From positions 1 through 64,000 of the forward strand of contig CAZOZM010000006.1 of NCBI GenBank assembly GCA_964584255.1: a DNA stretch of 64,000 nucleotides. Direction: 5' to 3'. The translations under genes and the position numbers were made by a program. Of this stretch, positions 15,286 to 24,580 are shown piece by piece (the first letter of the stretch is position 1; each line of letters begins with the position of its first letter). Origin of the DNA: UBA3775 sp964584255 (GTDB taxonomy: Bacteria; Bacillota; Clostridia; Lachnospirales; Lachnospiraceae). Under the pieces are notes generated by a model that was not told the origin of the DNA, did not search any database, and saw only the letters and a program-made list of their open reading frames with translations.

Positions 15286-17757
15286 ATGGATGAGATTAAT
15301 GAAAAGAGCTATAAAAGCAGGTTTTTGACCTATGATTTTAATGAAAGACGTATATGTTATACAGATGATGACGGTAAAAAAGCGGAAGTGGAAAATACCG
15401 GAATTGCGGAGTTTTTGACGGAGCATGAAGTCTGTTCGGAAAAAGCCTGCGAAAAAATCTGTGGGAAGATAGACGAAGCTGTAAATTTATCCAATTCCTA
15501 TATGGAATATATCGAGTGCTTTGTCAAGGGAAAAAACGCAAGAAGGAAATGGAACAGAATCGGGATAATCTATCCTGAAAACAACGGAAAAGTATATATC
15601 TCGTTTACGGATATATCGCAGGACAGATATGAGATGATTAATCTTTCCCATAACAGCAGATGTGATGACCTGACAGGGCTCTTTAAACGTGAAGAGTTTA
15701 TAAAGGCAGCAACGCTGGTATGCGACAAGAATGGCGAAAAGGTTATAGCCGGCGAATATGCCATGGTGTACCTTGATATAATCAGATTTAAAGCCGTGAA
15801 TGATATATACGGTCGTGAGGAAGGCGACAGACTTTTAATATATGTATCAAACGTAATCAGACAGAATTCAGACAGGGAAGATGTGTATTGCAGACTTGAA
15901 GCGGACAGATTTGTATTTTTTACACGCAGTGTAGGTGAAAAACTTGAAGAACGTATAAACAAAATGCTCGATGAAATTGCAATGTTTGATGCCTCGATGG
16001 AAATACTTTGTAATGTCGGAATCTATATTACGGGCGGCGAAATCCATTCGATTGATTCAATGATTGGAAAGGCGGCACTTGCTCTTTCAAGAATAAAGGG
16101 AAGCTATACGGCAAGATGCAGCTATTATACTGAGGAACTCAGAAATGACATGCTGGATGAACAGGAAATAGTGGGAATGATGAAAGCTGCCCTGAGGGAA
16201 AGACAGTTTGTAGTATATTACCAGCCTCAGTATGACCATTCTACAGGCATGATTGTAGGAGCAGAGGCTCTTATCAGATGGAAGCATCCTCAGTATGGAA
16301 TTATTTCACCGGGAAAGTTTATTCCGATTTTTGAAAAAAACGGGTTTATAACAAATATAGACTTATATGTATTTGAAGAGGTGTGCAGTTTCCTGAGAAA
16401 GAATATCAATGAAGGAATACCTATCGTTCCGATTTCATCGAATTTCTCAAGACATGATATCTTCAAACGTGATTTTGTTGAGAATCTTGAAGAAATCAGA
16501 AAGAATTATGATATTGATACAAAGTACCTTCGGATTGAAATTACGGAGTCATCAGTAATGGGTAACAGCAGGCAGACTAATGAAATAATCCAGAAACTTC
16601 ATGAACACGGATATATAGTGGAAATGGATGATTTCGGCAGCGGCTACTCATCATTAAACGTACTGAAGGATATAGACCTTGATGTAATAAAACTGGATAT
16701 GCTCTTCCTTGAGCAGCAGGAAGAGGGAAGCAGGGGAGGTACAATTCTCAGTTCCATAGTCAGAATGGCGAAGTGGCTTAACATGCCTGTGATTGCTGAG
16801 GGAGTTGAAACAATGCCGCAGGCAGATTTCCTTAAGAGCATAGGCTGTGATTATATACAGGGATATCTTTATTCAAAACCACTTCCGGAAGAGAATTACA
16901 GGGAGCTTCTGAAGAAAAATTACATAAAAGCCACTGTTCCGGAAAGTAATTTTATAGACAGTCTTAATGCTTTTGATTTTTGGAATCCTGTTTCTTTGGA
17001 AACGCTGATATTCAGTAATTATGTCGGCGGGGCTGCAATATTTGATTACCATGACGGTGAGATTGAGATTTTGAGGCTTAATGAAAAATATCTCAGTGAA
17101 ATAGGGATGAATCTTACCGAAAAAGATTTTATCGAATCGGACCCTCTTGCCGTATTTGATGAAACAAACAGGAAGATATATGTTGATATGTTGAAACGTG
17201 CAATCGAGACAGGAGAGGAACAGGAGTGTGAAACCTGGAGAACTCTCACTTCTCAATGCTGTGGCAAAGAGAAAATCTGTGTCAGAACGAATGTGAGAAT
17301 GATCGGAAAAAGTGATGAGATTTATCTCTTTTATGCAATGGTAAGAAACATTACTGCGGAGAAAACCAAATATATGGATATAGAGGATTCAGAGCGCAGA
17401 TTTAAGATGGCGAGTGAACAGGTAAATATCTATTATTGGGAGTATACCGTTGCAACGAAAGAGATGAGGCCATGTTTCAGATGTATGAGAGATTTAGGAC
17501 TTCCTGCTCTTCTTACAAACTATCCTGACAGTGCAATTGAAATGGGTATATTCCCACCGGAGGTTGCGGACATGTACAGGGATTGGCACAGACAGATTGC
17601 AGAGGGTGTTCCTCAGCTTGAAGCAGTAATGCCGCTGACGGTAGGACGTGTTCCATTCCATGTAAGATACACAACGGAATTTGATGAAAACGGAAGGCCG
17701 GTAAAGGCATATGGTTCAGCAGCACTTGTGGTAGACAACAATCAGAACGAAATGTAA
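15286..17757 (+). CDS. PAS-GGDEF(degenerate)-EAL-PAS-PAS cyclic-di-GMP protein
   Basis: An 823-residue cytoplasmic protein. Residues about 1-115 look PAS-like. The GGDEF domain (about 120-285) is degenerate: the signature reads RLEADRF (203-209) in place of RxGGDEF, so diguanylate cyclase activity is unlikely. The EAL domain (about 295-545) keeps its metal and catalytic residues: E327 (AEALIRW), N386, E419 (EITES), D448-D449 (DDFGSG), K469, E505 (AEGVET) and Q525. It is therefore probably a cyclic-di-GMP phosphodiesterase. Two PAS-like regions follow (about 565-690 and 700-815), an unusual C-terminal placement. No membrane segment is seen. AAAGGAG precedes ATG 15286. Its target process is not evident. 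Confidence 0.88.
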   Translation: MDEINEKSYKSRFLTYDFNERRICYTDDDGKKAEVENTGIAEFLTEHEVCSEKACEKICGKIDEAVNLSNSYMEYIECFVKGKNARRKWNRIGIIYPENNGKVYISFTDISQDRYEMINLSHNSRCDDLTGLFKREEFIKAATLVCDKNGEKVIAGEYAMVYLDIIRFKAVNDIYGREEGDRLLIYVSNVIRQNSDREDVYCRLEADRFVFFTRSVGEKLEERINKMLDEIAMFDASMEILCNVGIYITGGEIHSIDSMIGKAALALSRIKGSYTARCSYYTEELRNDMLDEQEIVGMMKAALRERQFVVYYQPQYDHSTGMIVGAEALIRWKHPQYGIISPGKFIPIFEKNGFITNIDLYVFEEVCSFLRKNINEGIPIVPISSNFSRHDIFKRDFVENLEEIRKNYDIDTKYLRIEITESSVMGNSRQTNEIIQKLHEHGYIVEMDDFGSGYSSLNVLKDIDLDVIKLDMLFLEQQEEGSRGGTILSSIVRMAKWLNMPVIAEGVETMPQADFLKSIGCDYIQGYLYSKPLPEENYRELLKKNYIKATVPESNFIDSLNAFDFWNPVSLETLIFSNYVGGAAIFDYHDGEIEILRLNEKYLSEIGMNLTEKDFIESDPLAVFDETNRKIYVDMLKRAIETGEEQECETWRTLTSQCCGKEKICVRTNVRMIGKSDEIYLFYAMVRNITAEKTKYMDIEDSERRFKMASEQVNIYYWEYTVATKEMRPCFRCMRDLGLPALLTNYPDSAIEMGIFPPEVADMYRDWHRQIAEGVPQLEAVMPLTVGRVPFHVRYTTEFDENGRPVKAYGSAALVVDNNQNEM

Positions 17758-17782
17758 TATTATACGTCAGACATGTATTTCC

Positions 17783-17812
17783 TTGACAGATATACGGTCA
17801 GTACTTTATGAT
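17783..17812 (+). promoter_or_regulatory. Promoter of the unrecognised membrane protein gene
   Basis: A consensus TTGACA (17783-17788) and TATGAT (17807-17812) with an 18-nt spacer, about 54 nt upstream of the start codon at 17866. Confidence 0.6.
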
Positions 17813-17865
17813 GTAGGAGTATCGAGTCATTCAAAAATAACATATAGGATAAGGGTGGGAGAAAA

Positions 17866-18804
17866 ATGGCAAATATTAAGAAAATTATGTGTGCCGTATC
17901 TCAGAATTTTGGGATTTCGGTAACAAAGAACGGACTGATTTCTTATGGTGTATGTGGAAATTACTCTACCATGGCCTTCTTTAAACAGAACGAGGGAGTA
18001 AATGTCGTGATGTACGGAAGACCAAACGAGGGGGCACCGGACGGAAATGCAGCAGCAAATGCTATGAGCAGCATAAACAAAATAAAAGTAAAAGCATTTG
18101 ATTACAGTGTGACTGTTGTAATTCCGCTTGCCGGAAATAACAACAAGATGGCTGAAAAGATTACTCAGGTAATTACTGCTCTCAAGTACTTTTTCGAAAC
18201 AAACGGATATGCACCATGTGATGCCTGTGGAGCTGCAGGAAATGGTATTTTATATGAAGTGAGCGGAAATATGGCATTCCTTGTAAACTCTTCATATGAT
18301 AAAGTAAGTCAGGAACTTTCCGGAAGAGAGATTCAGTACAGAGTAGTGAAAGAAAATGTAGTTACCGGAACAATCGGTGCCATCGGAGGAGCGATTGCAG
18401 GATGTCTTCTTATTCTTTTATGTGCAAGACTTGGTTTTGTATCATGGCTTGCAGGTGTAGCCATGGGCTTTGCAATTGTCTTTGGTTATAAAAAACTCGG
18501 AGGAAAGTTTACGAAAAAAGCTGCTGTGATAAGTTCGATTCTTTCCGTTGTTACAACCTATCTTACGTTCAGAATAGATGCGGCAACTGACCTTTATAAT
18601 GCTTTTAAGGAAGCCGGCTGGGATGTAACATATGGAAATGCTTTCAAAAACTCGGTAGAGTACTACAAGTTACTTGACTGTTATGGAGATTACATACATA
18701 ATCTTGTTCTGATGATGATTTGTGGCGTTATCGGAACGGTAATTTTTGTGGGAGCGGAACTTTCATCAGTAAAAGAACAGTTTAAAATAAAGAGAGTTAT
18801 CTAG
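17866..18804 (+). CDS. Membrane protein of unknown function with a CxxC motif
   Basis: A 312-residue protein that I do not recognise. Residues 1-155 are soluble and mixed alpha/beta in character, with a single Cys pair, C118 and C121, in PCDACGAAGNG. Residues about 170-310 hold roughly four hydrophobic segments: a glycine-rich pair TIGAIGGAIAGCLLILL and WLAGVAMGFAIVFGY, then AVISSILSVVTTYLTF and, near the C terminus, LVLMMICGVIGTVIFVG. There is no signal peptide, so the N-terminal part is probably cytoplasmic. It has its own TTGACA promoter and a strong terminator, so it is a single-gene unit. GGGTGGGAG precedes the ATG. No function is proposed. Confidence 0.85.
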   Translation: MANIKKIMCAVSQNFGISVTKNGLISYGVCGNYSTMAFFKQNEGVNVVMYGRPNEGAPDGNAAANAMSSINKIKVKAFDYSVTVVIPLAGNNNKMAEKITQVITALKYFFETNGYAPCDACGAAGNGILYEVSGNMAFLVNSSYDKVSQELSGREIQYRVVKENVVTGTIGAIGGAIAGCLLILLCARLGFVSWLAGVAMGFAIVFGYKKLGGKFTKKAAVISSILSVVTTYLTFRIDAATDLYNAFKEAGWDVTYGNAFKNSVEYYKLLDCYGDYIHNLVLMMICGVIGTVIFVGAELSSVKEQFKIKRVI

Positions 18805-18856
18805 TATTAAATTAAATGACCGATATAAAAATAAAAGATTCTCTGAAATGATACAT

Positions 18857-18895
18857 CCCCTCCTTACCGGACAATTCAGTAAGGAGGGGATTTTT
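18857..18895 (+). terminator. Strong intrinsic terminator
   Basis: CCCCTCCTTAC (18857-18867) pairs perfectly with GTAAGGAGGGG (18879-18889) around an 11-nt loop, followed by ATTTTTT. It ends the single-gene unit before the glucanase. Confidence 0.92.
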
Positions 18896-19032
18896 TGCGG
18901 CGGGCATGAAAAATTCAACCCCGGATTTCTTTTTAAGCTTAATTTAAGAAAGAAAAACTAAGATAATATCAAATGAAAGGATGGAGTATTCTTTCAAAAA
19001 AACATGTCACATGATGACGGAATGGAGCTTTT

Positions 19033-20871
19033 ATGAGTTTTTTGAAGAAATTTACTGCAGGCGTACTTACCTGTGTAATGCTGTCTTCGATTCTTCTGAC
19101 CGGATGCGGCAGCAAAAATGGAAGTAATGCAGACGGAAAAGCGGACAGTGGTACATCAAATGATACGAAAGAACCTGTTGTATCAACCACCGGGTATACC
19201 AATACATCGGTATTCAGTGATATTGATTTTACTGATATGGATGCCTTGGAATTCTCAAAGTTGATGGGTAACGGTATTAACCTGGGAAATACACTTGAAG
19301 CATATGGGCATAATTCCGGTACGGATAAGCCTGTAAGGAATTATGAAACCCTGTGGGGACAGCCGGAAACAACAAGGGAAATGATTTTTGGAATGAAAAA
19401 CAGCGGATTTGATTCGATCCGTATTCCTGTGGCATGGACAAATACCATGGACTATGAAAACGGTAATTATACCATTGCACCGGAATACCTTGACAGAGTC
19501 GAAGAAATCGTAAATTGGGCGCTCGAAGCTGAAATGTTCGTAATTATAAATGAGCATTGGGACGGAGGCTGGTGGGCAAAGTTTGGTTCATCGGAAGAGG
19601 CTGATGTTGAGGAAGCATGGAAAATCTATTCACAGATTTGGACACAGGTAAGTGAGCGGTTTAAGGATTATCCGGACATGGTAATTTTTGAATCCGCAAA
19701 TGAAGAACTCGGAGAGTCACTTAATAACAACAGCTATTGTGAAAATTCGGGGGATCTTACAACCAAAGAAATGTATGATCTGACAATGAAGATAAATCAA
19801 AAGTTTATTGAAATAGTGAGAAACAGCGGTGGAAACAATGATGACAGATTTCTTCTCGTTGCCGGATACAATACAGACATTGACAAAACGGTTGATAACA
19901 AGTATTTTCTTCCCATAGATTATGTTGAAGGAAAACTCTTATTATCGGTTCATTACTATACTCCTTGGAATTATTGCGGTTCAGAGGGACAGTCATCATG
20001 GGGGCTTAAGGGCGACTATGAGGAAATGAATAAACAGTTTGAAAAGCTTACTAAATTTACGGAAATGGGAGTTGGCGTAATTATCGGTGAATATGCAGCA
20101 CTTCCAATATACGACAACAGTTCGGGCGTACATGTCTTAAAGGATAATACGGCTGAATTTACGACTAATCTTTTGGATAACTGTGACTACTATAATTATG
20201 TTCCGATGCTTTGGTCATGTAATGATTACTACAGCAAATACAGAAAGACAATGATAAACAAGGATATTCTGGATCTGTTTACGGAAAGATGCTATGCCGA
20301 AGAAGTTAAAGCCGGAAACAGCTATCTTGAGACCGTAAAGGCAAGGAAGGATGAAAATTCCGGTAATGCCAAGGAACTCTGGGATGAGACTTCGAAGGTA
20401 GAGGACGGAACACCGGTTGCATGGATAATGTGGAACGGAGGAGCCGGAACATACAGTGTAGGAAACAAGTTTGATCCTACCGACAATTCAAGAGGCATAA
20501 CGGCAACAAATGCAATTGTTGAAGGTGCGGGAGAATATACCGTAAGTCTTGATTTCTCAGCGGGAAACAATGGTGTTACTTTTGCGGCACTTGCAATTGC
20601 CTATGGAGAAACACTTTATCCAAATGCAATAATAGACATAAAGGAGATTCTGGTAGACGGAAATCCCATAAGTCAGACGGCAGTGGATTACACAAGTTCT
20701 GATGACGGAGTGTGCACAAGAGTTAATCTATATAACGAATGGAGCAGCGGAATACCTGATGATGCACGAAATGCAGAGGGCGATTTGACGGATGCTTCCT
20801 CAATAATTATTGATAAATCAATGTTTGTGGGCATAAAGAATATAACAATAAAGTTTGAGCTTATTCAGTAA
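19033..20871 (+). CDS. Surface GH5 endoglucanase lipoprotein
   Basis: A 612-residue glycoside hydrolase anchored outside the cell. The signal peptide ends in the lipobox LLTGC with Cys25, and a Ser/Asn/Gly-rich linker runs to about residue 60. The GH5 catalytic domain (about 68-430) begins with GINLGNTLEAYG and contains the substrate motif SIRIPVAW, the acid/base Glu224 in FESANEEL and the nucleophile Glu353 in IIGEYAA. The C-terminal part (about 450-612) is beta-rich, starts with a WIMWNGGAGTYSVGN-like segment and ends with IKNITIKFEL, suggesting a carbohydrate-binding module. The likely substrate is beta-1,4-glucan or a related hemicellulose. It stands alone between two terminators, with no other glycoside hydrolase nearby. 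Confidence 0.92.
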   Translation: MSFLKKFTAGVLTCVMLSSILLTGCGSKNGSNADGKADSGTSNDTKEPVVSTTGYTNTSVFSDIDFTDMDALEFSKLMGNGINLGNTLEAYGHNSGTDKPVRNYETLWGQPETTREMIFGMKNSGFDSIRIPVAWTNTMDYENGNYTIAPEYLDRVEEIVNWALEAEMFVIINEHWDGGWWAKFGSSEEADVEEAWKIYSQIWTQVSERFKDYPDMVIFESANEELGESLNNNSYCENSGDLTTKEMYDLTMKINQKFIEIVRNSGGNNDDRFLLVAGYNTDIDKTVDNKYFLPIDYVEGKLLLSVHYYTPWNYCGSEGQSSWGLKGDYEEMNKQFEKLTKFTEMGVGVIIGEYAALPIYDNSSGVHVLKDNTAEFTTNLLDNCDYYNYVPMLWSCNDYYSKYRKTMINKDILDLFTERCYAEEVKAGNSYLETVKARKDENSGNAKELWDETSKVEDGTPVAWIMWNGGAGTYSVGNKFDPTDNSRGITATNAIVEGAGEYTVSLDFSAGNNGVTFAALAIAYGETLYPNAIIDIKEILVDGNPISQTAVDYTSSDDGVCTRVNLYNEWSSGIPDDARNAEGDLTDASSIIIDKSMFVGIKNITIKFELIQ

Positions 20872-20892
20872 TTAAAAAGCTTTATAAAGTAA

Positions 20893-20945
20893 AGTATCGG
20901 CGATAAAGTCATATGTTGTATGATTTTATTGCCGGTACTATTTTT
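20893..20945 (+). terminator. Terminator after the GH5 gene
   Basis: A long hairpin with single mismatches: AGTA, CGGC, ATAAA and TCATA on the left pair with TATGA, TTTAT, GCCG and TACT on the right (20893-20939), followed by ATTTTTAT. Confidence 0.85.
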
Positions 20946-21011
20946 ATGCTTGGTTTTTTCATCATCTTAGTATAAAATGGGGAACGGAATATTTTCAGAT
21001 AAGGAGCAGAC

Positions 21012-21986
21012 ATGAATAACAAAGGGAAAAAAATAAAAGCAATTCTCTTATGCATGGTACTTTTAGTATCATTTTCAGCCGGCGGATGCAGTAAATCTGC
21101 TGAAAGAATGATGTTTGGAACCGGTGGTACATCGGGTACTTACTATGCGTATGGCGGAGTTTTGGCACAGTATATGAGAAATTATGCTGATATTAAGGTT
21201 ACGGCAGTCTCAACAGGAGGTTCGAAAGTAAACATCCAGAGTATACAGGATGGAGATTATCAGCTTGGTTTTGTTCAGTCGGATGTAATGACATATGCAT
21301 GGAACGGAACAAGGGCGTTCGAAGATGACGGAACACATGATTTCAGAGTACTTGCATCACTTTATAATGAGACGGTTCAGCTTTTTACAATGGATGAAAG
21401 CATTAAATCGGTTTCTGATTTGAAAGGGAAAAAAGTATCAATCGGTGCAAGCGGTTCGGGAGTATACTTCAATGCGATAGACGTATTAAAGGGTGCAGGG
21501 CTTTCTTTAGATGACATTAAGCCTCAGTATCAGTCGTTTGAGGATTCAAAGGAAGCATTAAAAGACGGCCGTATAGATGCGGCGTTTATAGTTGCGGGTG
21601 CTCCGACTTCGGCGATTACGGAATTGGCAACAACAAACGGAGTGTATCTGGTTAACATAGACGGTGAAGTGAGGGACAGCATAATGGAAGAATGTCCATA
21701 TTATGAGAAACTTGTGATTCCGGCAGATACTTATCCGGGTCAGACGGAGCCGGTGGAAACCATAACGGTTAAGGCAGTTATCGTTGTAAGTGACAAGGTA
21801 TCGGATGAGGAAGTTTACAATCTTACTGCAGCGATATTTGAACATATTGATGATATTACGGTCGAAAATGCCAAGGGAGCGGAGCTTTCTCTGGAAAATG
21901 CAACCGGAATAAAGACAATACCATTCCATGCCGGAGCGGCAAAGTATTATGCCGAGCACGGAATAACGGTAAATACGGAAGAATAG
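21012..21986 (+). CDS. TRAP transporter solute-binding lipoprotein, TAXI family
   Basis: A 324-residue extracytoplasmic binding protein. The lipobox SAGGC places the lipidated residue at Cys26. The TAXI signature follows directly: MFGTGGTSGTYYAYGGVLAQ, then VSTGGSKVNIQSIQDGDYQLGFVQSD, and the closing domain with LKGKKVSIGASGSGVYFNA. TAXI-type binding proteins work with fused TRAP permeases, and exactly such a gene follows 10 nt later. Substrates of TAXI systems are often dicarboxylates or amino acids such as glutamate; here the substrate is unknown. Confidence 0.93.
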   Translation: MNNKGKKIKAILLCMVLLVSFSAGGCSKSAERMMFGTGGTSGTYYAYGGVLAQYMRNYADIKVTAVSTGGSKVNIQSIQDGDYQLGFVQSDVMTYAWNGTRAFEDDGTHDFRVLASLYNETVQLFTMDESIKSVSDLKGKKVSIGASGSGVYFNAIDVLKGAGLSLDDIKPQYQSFEDSKEALKDGRIDAAFIVAGAPTSAITELATTNGVYLVNIDGEVRDSIMEECPYYEKLVIPADTYPGQTEPVETITVKAVIVVSDKVSDEEVYNLTAAIFEHIDDITVENAKGAELSLENATGIKTIPFHAGAAKYYAEHGITVNTEE

Positions 21987-21996
21987 GAGGCAGATA

Positions 21997-24024
21997 ATGA
22001 GTAATAGGGAAAGAAAAGAACTTGAAAGAGAACTTGAAGAAAAAGAACTCGAATTTGACCTCGAAGAAGAAAAGAAGCTGGATGACTATGATTCTTTTGT
22101 AGATGAAAAGGATAATTCCATACATGAGGACATAGAAACGGTTATGAGGAAGTATGACCGTGAATCGAACAGTCGTGTCTGGGTAGGAAAACCAAAGGTG
22201 GCAGTAAGAATGATTCTTGCCATGTTTTCGATATGGTGTATTTATGTGACGCTTTTTTCAACTTTTCTGGAGGAAATAAGACTTACATCATTTATGGGTC
22301 TGATTGTATTAATGGGCTTTCTTATTTATCCGGCAAAAAAGGGAGAGCAGAAGCCTAATTATATGCCATGGTATGATGTTGTATTTATGATTATAGGATC
22401 GTCGGCATATTTTTATTTTGCAATAAATGCAACCGCAATAGTTAATCAGGGAACAAGATTTGAATGGTATCAGATTATCATAGGTATCATCGGAATACTT
22501 GCACTCGTCGAGGTGACAAGACGTTGTGTCGGCATGCCGATTCTTATCGTGGCAGCATTTTTCGTACTGTATGCACTTTTTTACGGCCTTACGAATCCGG
22601 ATTTCTTCCTGAGAATCCGATATTTTATAAGAAACCTGTTTTATACCAAGGAAGGTGTGTTCTCAACGCCGGTTAATGTCTGTTCAAAATATATCGTAGT
22701 ATTTATTATATTTGGGGCATTCCTTGAAAGAACCGGTATTTCAGCCTTCTTTATTGAGTTGGCTAACTGCATAGCCGGAAGATTTTCCGGAGGACCTGCA
22801 AAGGTAGCGGTTATTTCTTCTGCATTGTGCGGAATGGTTTCCGGTTCATCCGTTGGAAACACCGTAACAACAGGTTCTGTTACAATACCGATGATGAAGA
22901 AAACGGGATACAAGCCTGAATTTGCCGGAGCAGTTGAGGCTGCATCATCAACGGGAGGACAGATAATGCCTCCTATAATGGGAGCTGCGGCCTTCCTTAT
23001 GGCAGATTTCGTGGGTGTGCCTTACTCCAGTATTATCGGAAGGGCAATCCTCCCGGCACTGCTTTATTTTGCGGGAATTTTCATATCAGTACACCTTGAG
23101 GCGAAAAAACTTAATCTCAGCGGTATACCAAAAGATAAGCTTCCAAAGTTCAGAAATCTGATTAAGAGGATTTATCTGCTGCTTCCGCTGGTTATGCTTG
23201 TAGTATGGGTTTCCGGCAACTATATGACAATGCAGAAAGCTGCATCCTATGCAATTGTACTTTCAGTATTGGTTAGTCTTTTCGACAAAGAAGAAAGAAT
23301 TACACCTGGAAAAATATTTGATGCTTTCGTATCAGGTGGTAAGAGTACGATTACAGTCGGGGCCGCATGTGGTGTGGCGGGTATAGTTTCAGGAACAATT
23401 ACCATGACAGGTCTTGCAAATGACCTTATAAATGCAATAGTAGGACTTGCAGGAAGTAAACTGATAATCGCACTGGTTCTTACAATGCTTTGCTGTATAG
23501 TTTTGGGAATGGGAGTTCCTACGACGGCAAATTATTGTATAATGGCAGCGACAACGGCACCTATTCTTATAAGAATGGGAGTTCCGGTCCTTGCAGCCCA
23601 TTTCTTTGTATTTTATTTTGGTATAGTTGCTGATATTACACCTCCGGTAGCACTTGCAGCATATGCCGGCTCGGCAATAGCAAAGAGTAAGCCTATGAAG
23701 ACGGCATTTACGGCATCTAAACTTGCCATAGCCGTATTTATTGTTCCTTACATGTTCTGTTATAATCCGGCAATGCTGATGATAGATACAAATCCGGCAC
23801 AGGTAATACAGATAGTTATCACATCCTTTGTAGGTGTGTTCGGTCTGTCGGCTGCACTGGAGGGTTACTGTTTTACAAATATGAGTATTCCGGTCAGAAT
23901 CATGATTACCATCGGCGGATTGCTGCTTATACATCCATCATTAAAAACGGATATTGTAGGTGTTATGGTAGTAGTTGTATGTCTTGTGGTACAAAAGGTT
24001 CTCAGTAAAAGAAAAGCTGCATAG
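21997..24024 (+). CDS. TRAP transporter fused permease (TAXI type)
   Basis: A 675-residue membrane protein combining the small (DctQ-like) and large (DctM-like) TRAP subunits. It has an unusual highly charged N-terminal tail of about 65 residues, rich in Glu and Lys and probably helical (residues 4-35), before the first membrane segment. The large-subunit core shows GGPAKVAVISSALCGMVSGS, GNTVTTGSVTIPMMKKTGY and GQIMPPIMGAAAFLMA, then in the second half GMGVPTTANYCIMA and ADITPPVALAAYAGS. It pairs with the upstream TAXI binding protein (10-nt gap, AGGAGG before ATG), forming a complete Na+- or H+-driven importer. Confidence 0.94.
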   Translation: MSNRERKELERELEEKELEFDLEEEKKLDDYDSFVDEKDNSIHEDIETVMRKYDRESNSRVWVGKPKVAVRMILAMFSIWCIYVTLFSTFLEEIRLTSFMGLIVLMGFLIYPAKKGEQKPNYMPWYDVVFMIIGSSAYFYFAINATAIVNQGTRFEWYQIIIGIIGILALVEVTRRCVGMPILIVAAFFVLYALFYGLTNPDFFLRIRYFIRNLFYTKEGVFSTPVNVCSKYIVVFIIFGAFLERTGISAFFIELANCIAGRFSGGPAKVAVISSALCGMVSGSSVGNTVTTGSVTIPMMKKTGYKPEFAGAVEAASSTGGQIMPPIMGAAAFLMADFVGVPYSSIIGRAILPALLYFAGIFISVHLEAKKLNLSGIPKDKLPKFRNLIKRIYLLLPLVMLVVWVSGNYMTMQKAASYAIVLSVLVSLFDKEERITPGKIFDAFVSGGKSTITVGAACGVAGIVSGTITMTGLANDLINAIVGLAGSKLIIALVLTMLCCIVLGMGVPTTANYCIMAATTAPILIRMGVPVLAAHFFVFYFGIVADITPPVALAAYAGSAIAKSKPMKTAFTASKLAIAVFIVPYMFCYNPAMLMIDTNPAQVIQIVITSFVGVFGLSAALEGYCFTNMSIPVRIMITIGGLLLIHPSLKTDIVGVMVVVVCLVVQKVLSKRKAA

Positions 24025-24041
24025 GCTTTAGAGGTAGTGAT

Positions 24042-24527
24042 TTGAGAAAAAAAGTGAAAATACTTACAGTTTTGCTTTTTGTTAACCAGGCTGTAATTTG
24101 GGGAAATTCACTGCTTCCCGGAAGTGTTTCGGGGAATATCAGCGACTTCGTTAAAGAGGTAATTAAGAAAATCTTTGCATTTCTTCCGGATGGCGGAGAG
24201 CAGTCCGGAGGAGTGCCAATCAGAAAACTGGGGCATTTTATGGAGTTTATGTGCCTTGGGATTCTGTTGCATGCAAGGTATATATGCGTAAGGCTTTTGG
24301 AAAGCGACAGGAAGTATTATTGCGAAATAAAGAATCAGATAAGCGGTAGGGATTTGATTTTTTCGGTAATATATCCGGGTTTTTTGACGGCATTTATTGA
24401 TGAAACAATTCAGTTGTTTATACCGGGAAGATGCGGACTGATAAGTGATGTGTGGATAGACACATCAGGGATGCTGACCGGTTTTTTTATCATCTTATTT
24501 TTAGTTTTAGTTAAAAAGGGTAAATAA
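24042..24527 (+). CDS. VanZ-like membrane protein
   Basis: A 161-residue protein with about four membrane segments. The VanZ-family signature is visible: VPIRKLGHFMEFMCLGILLH and, later, FIDETIQLFIPGRCGLISDVWIDTSG. The family takes its name from a glycopeptide-resistance accessory protein of unclear mechanism, and most members have no proven role. The start is TTG 24042 after AGAGGTAG. It follows the TRAP permease by 17 nt and is probably in the same transcript. A second VanZ-like gene lies at 33453. Confidence 0.85.
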   Translation: MRKKVKILTVLLFVNQAVIWGNSLLPGSVSGNISDFVKEVIKKIFAFLPDGGEQSGGVPIRKLGHFMEFMCLGILLHARYICVRLLESDRKYYCEIKNQISGRDLIFSVIYPGFLTAFIDETIQLFIPGRCGLISDVWIDTSGMLTGFFIILFLVLVKKGK

Positions 24528-24580
24528 AAATCCCGCAGGCTGTGCTTTTATGTAATGGCATAAACCTGCAGGATTTTTTA
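24527..24580. terminator. Shared convergent terminator
   Basis: AAAAATCC-GCAGG pairs with CCTGC-AGGATTTTT across a loop of about 25 nt. A-rich and T-rich flanks make it usable from both sides, between the VanZ-like gene (plus) and the ThuA-like gene (minus). Confidence 0.75.
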
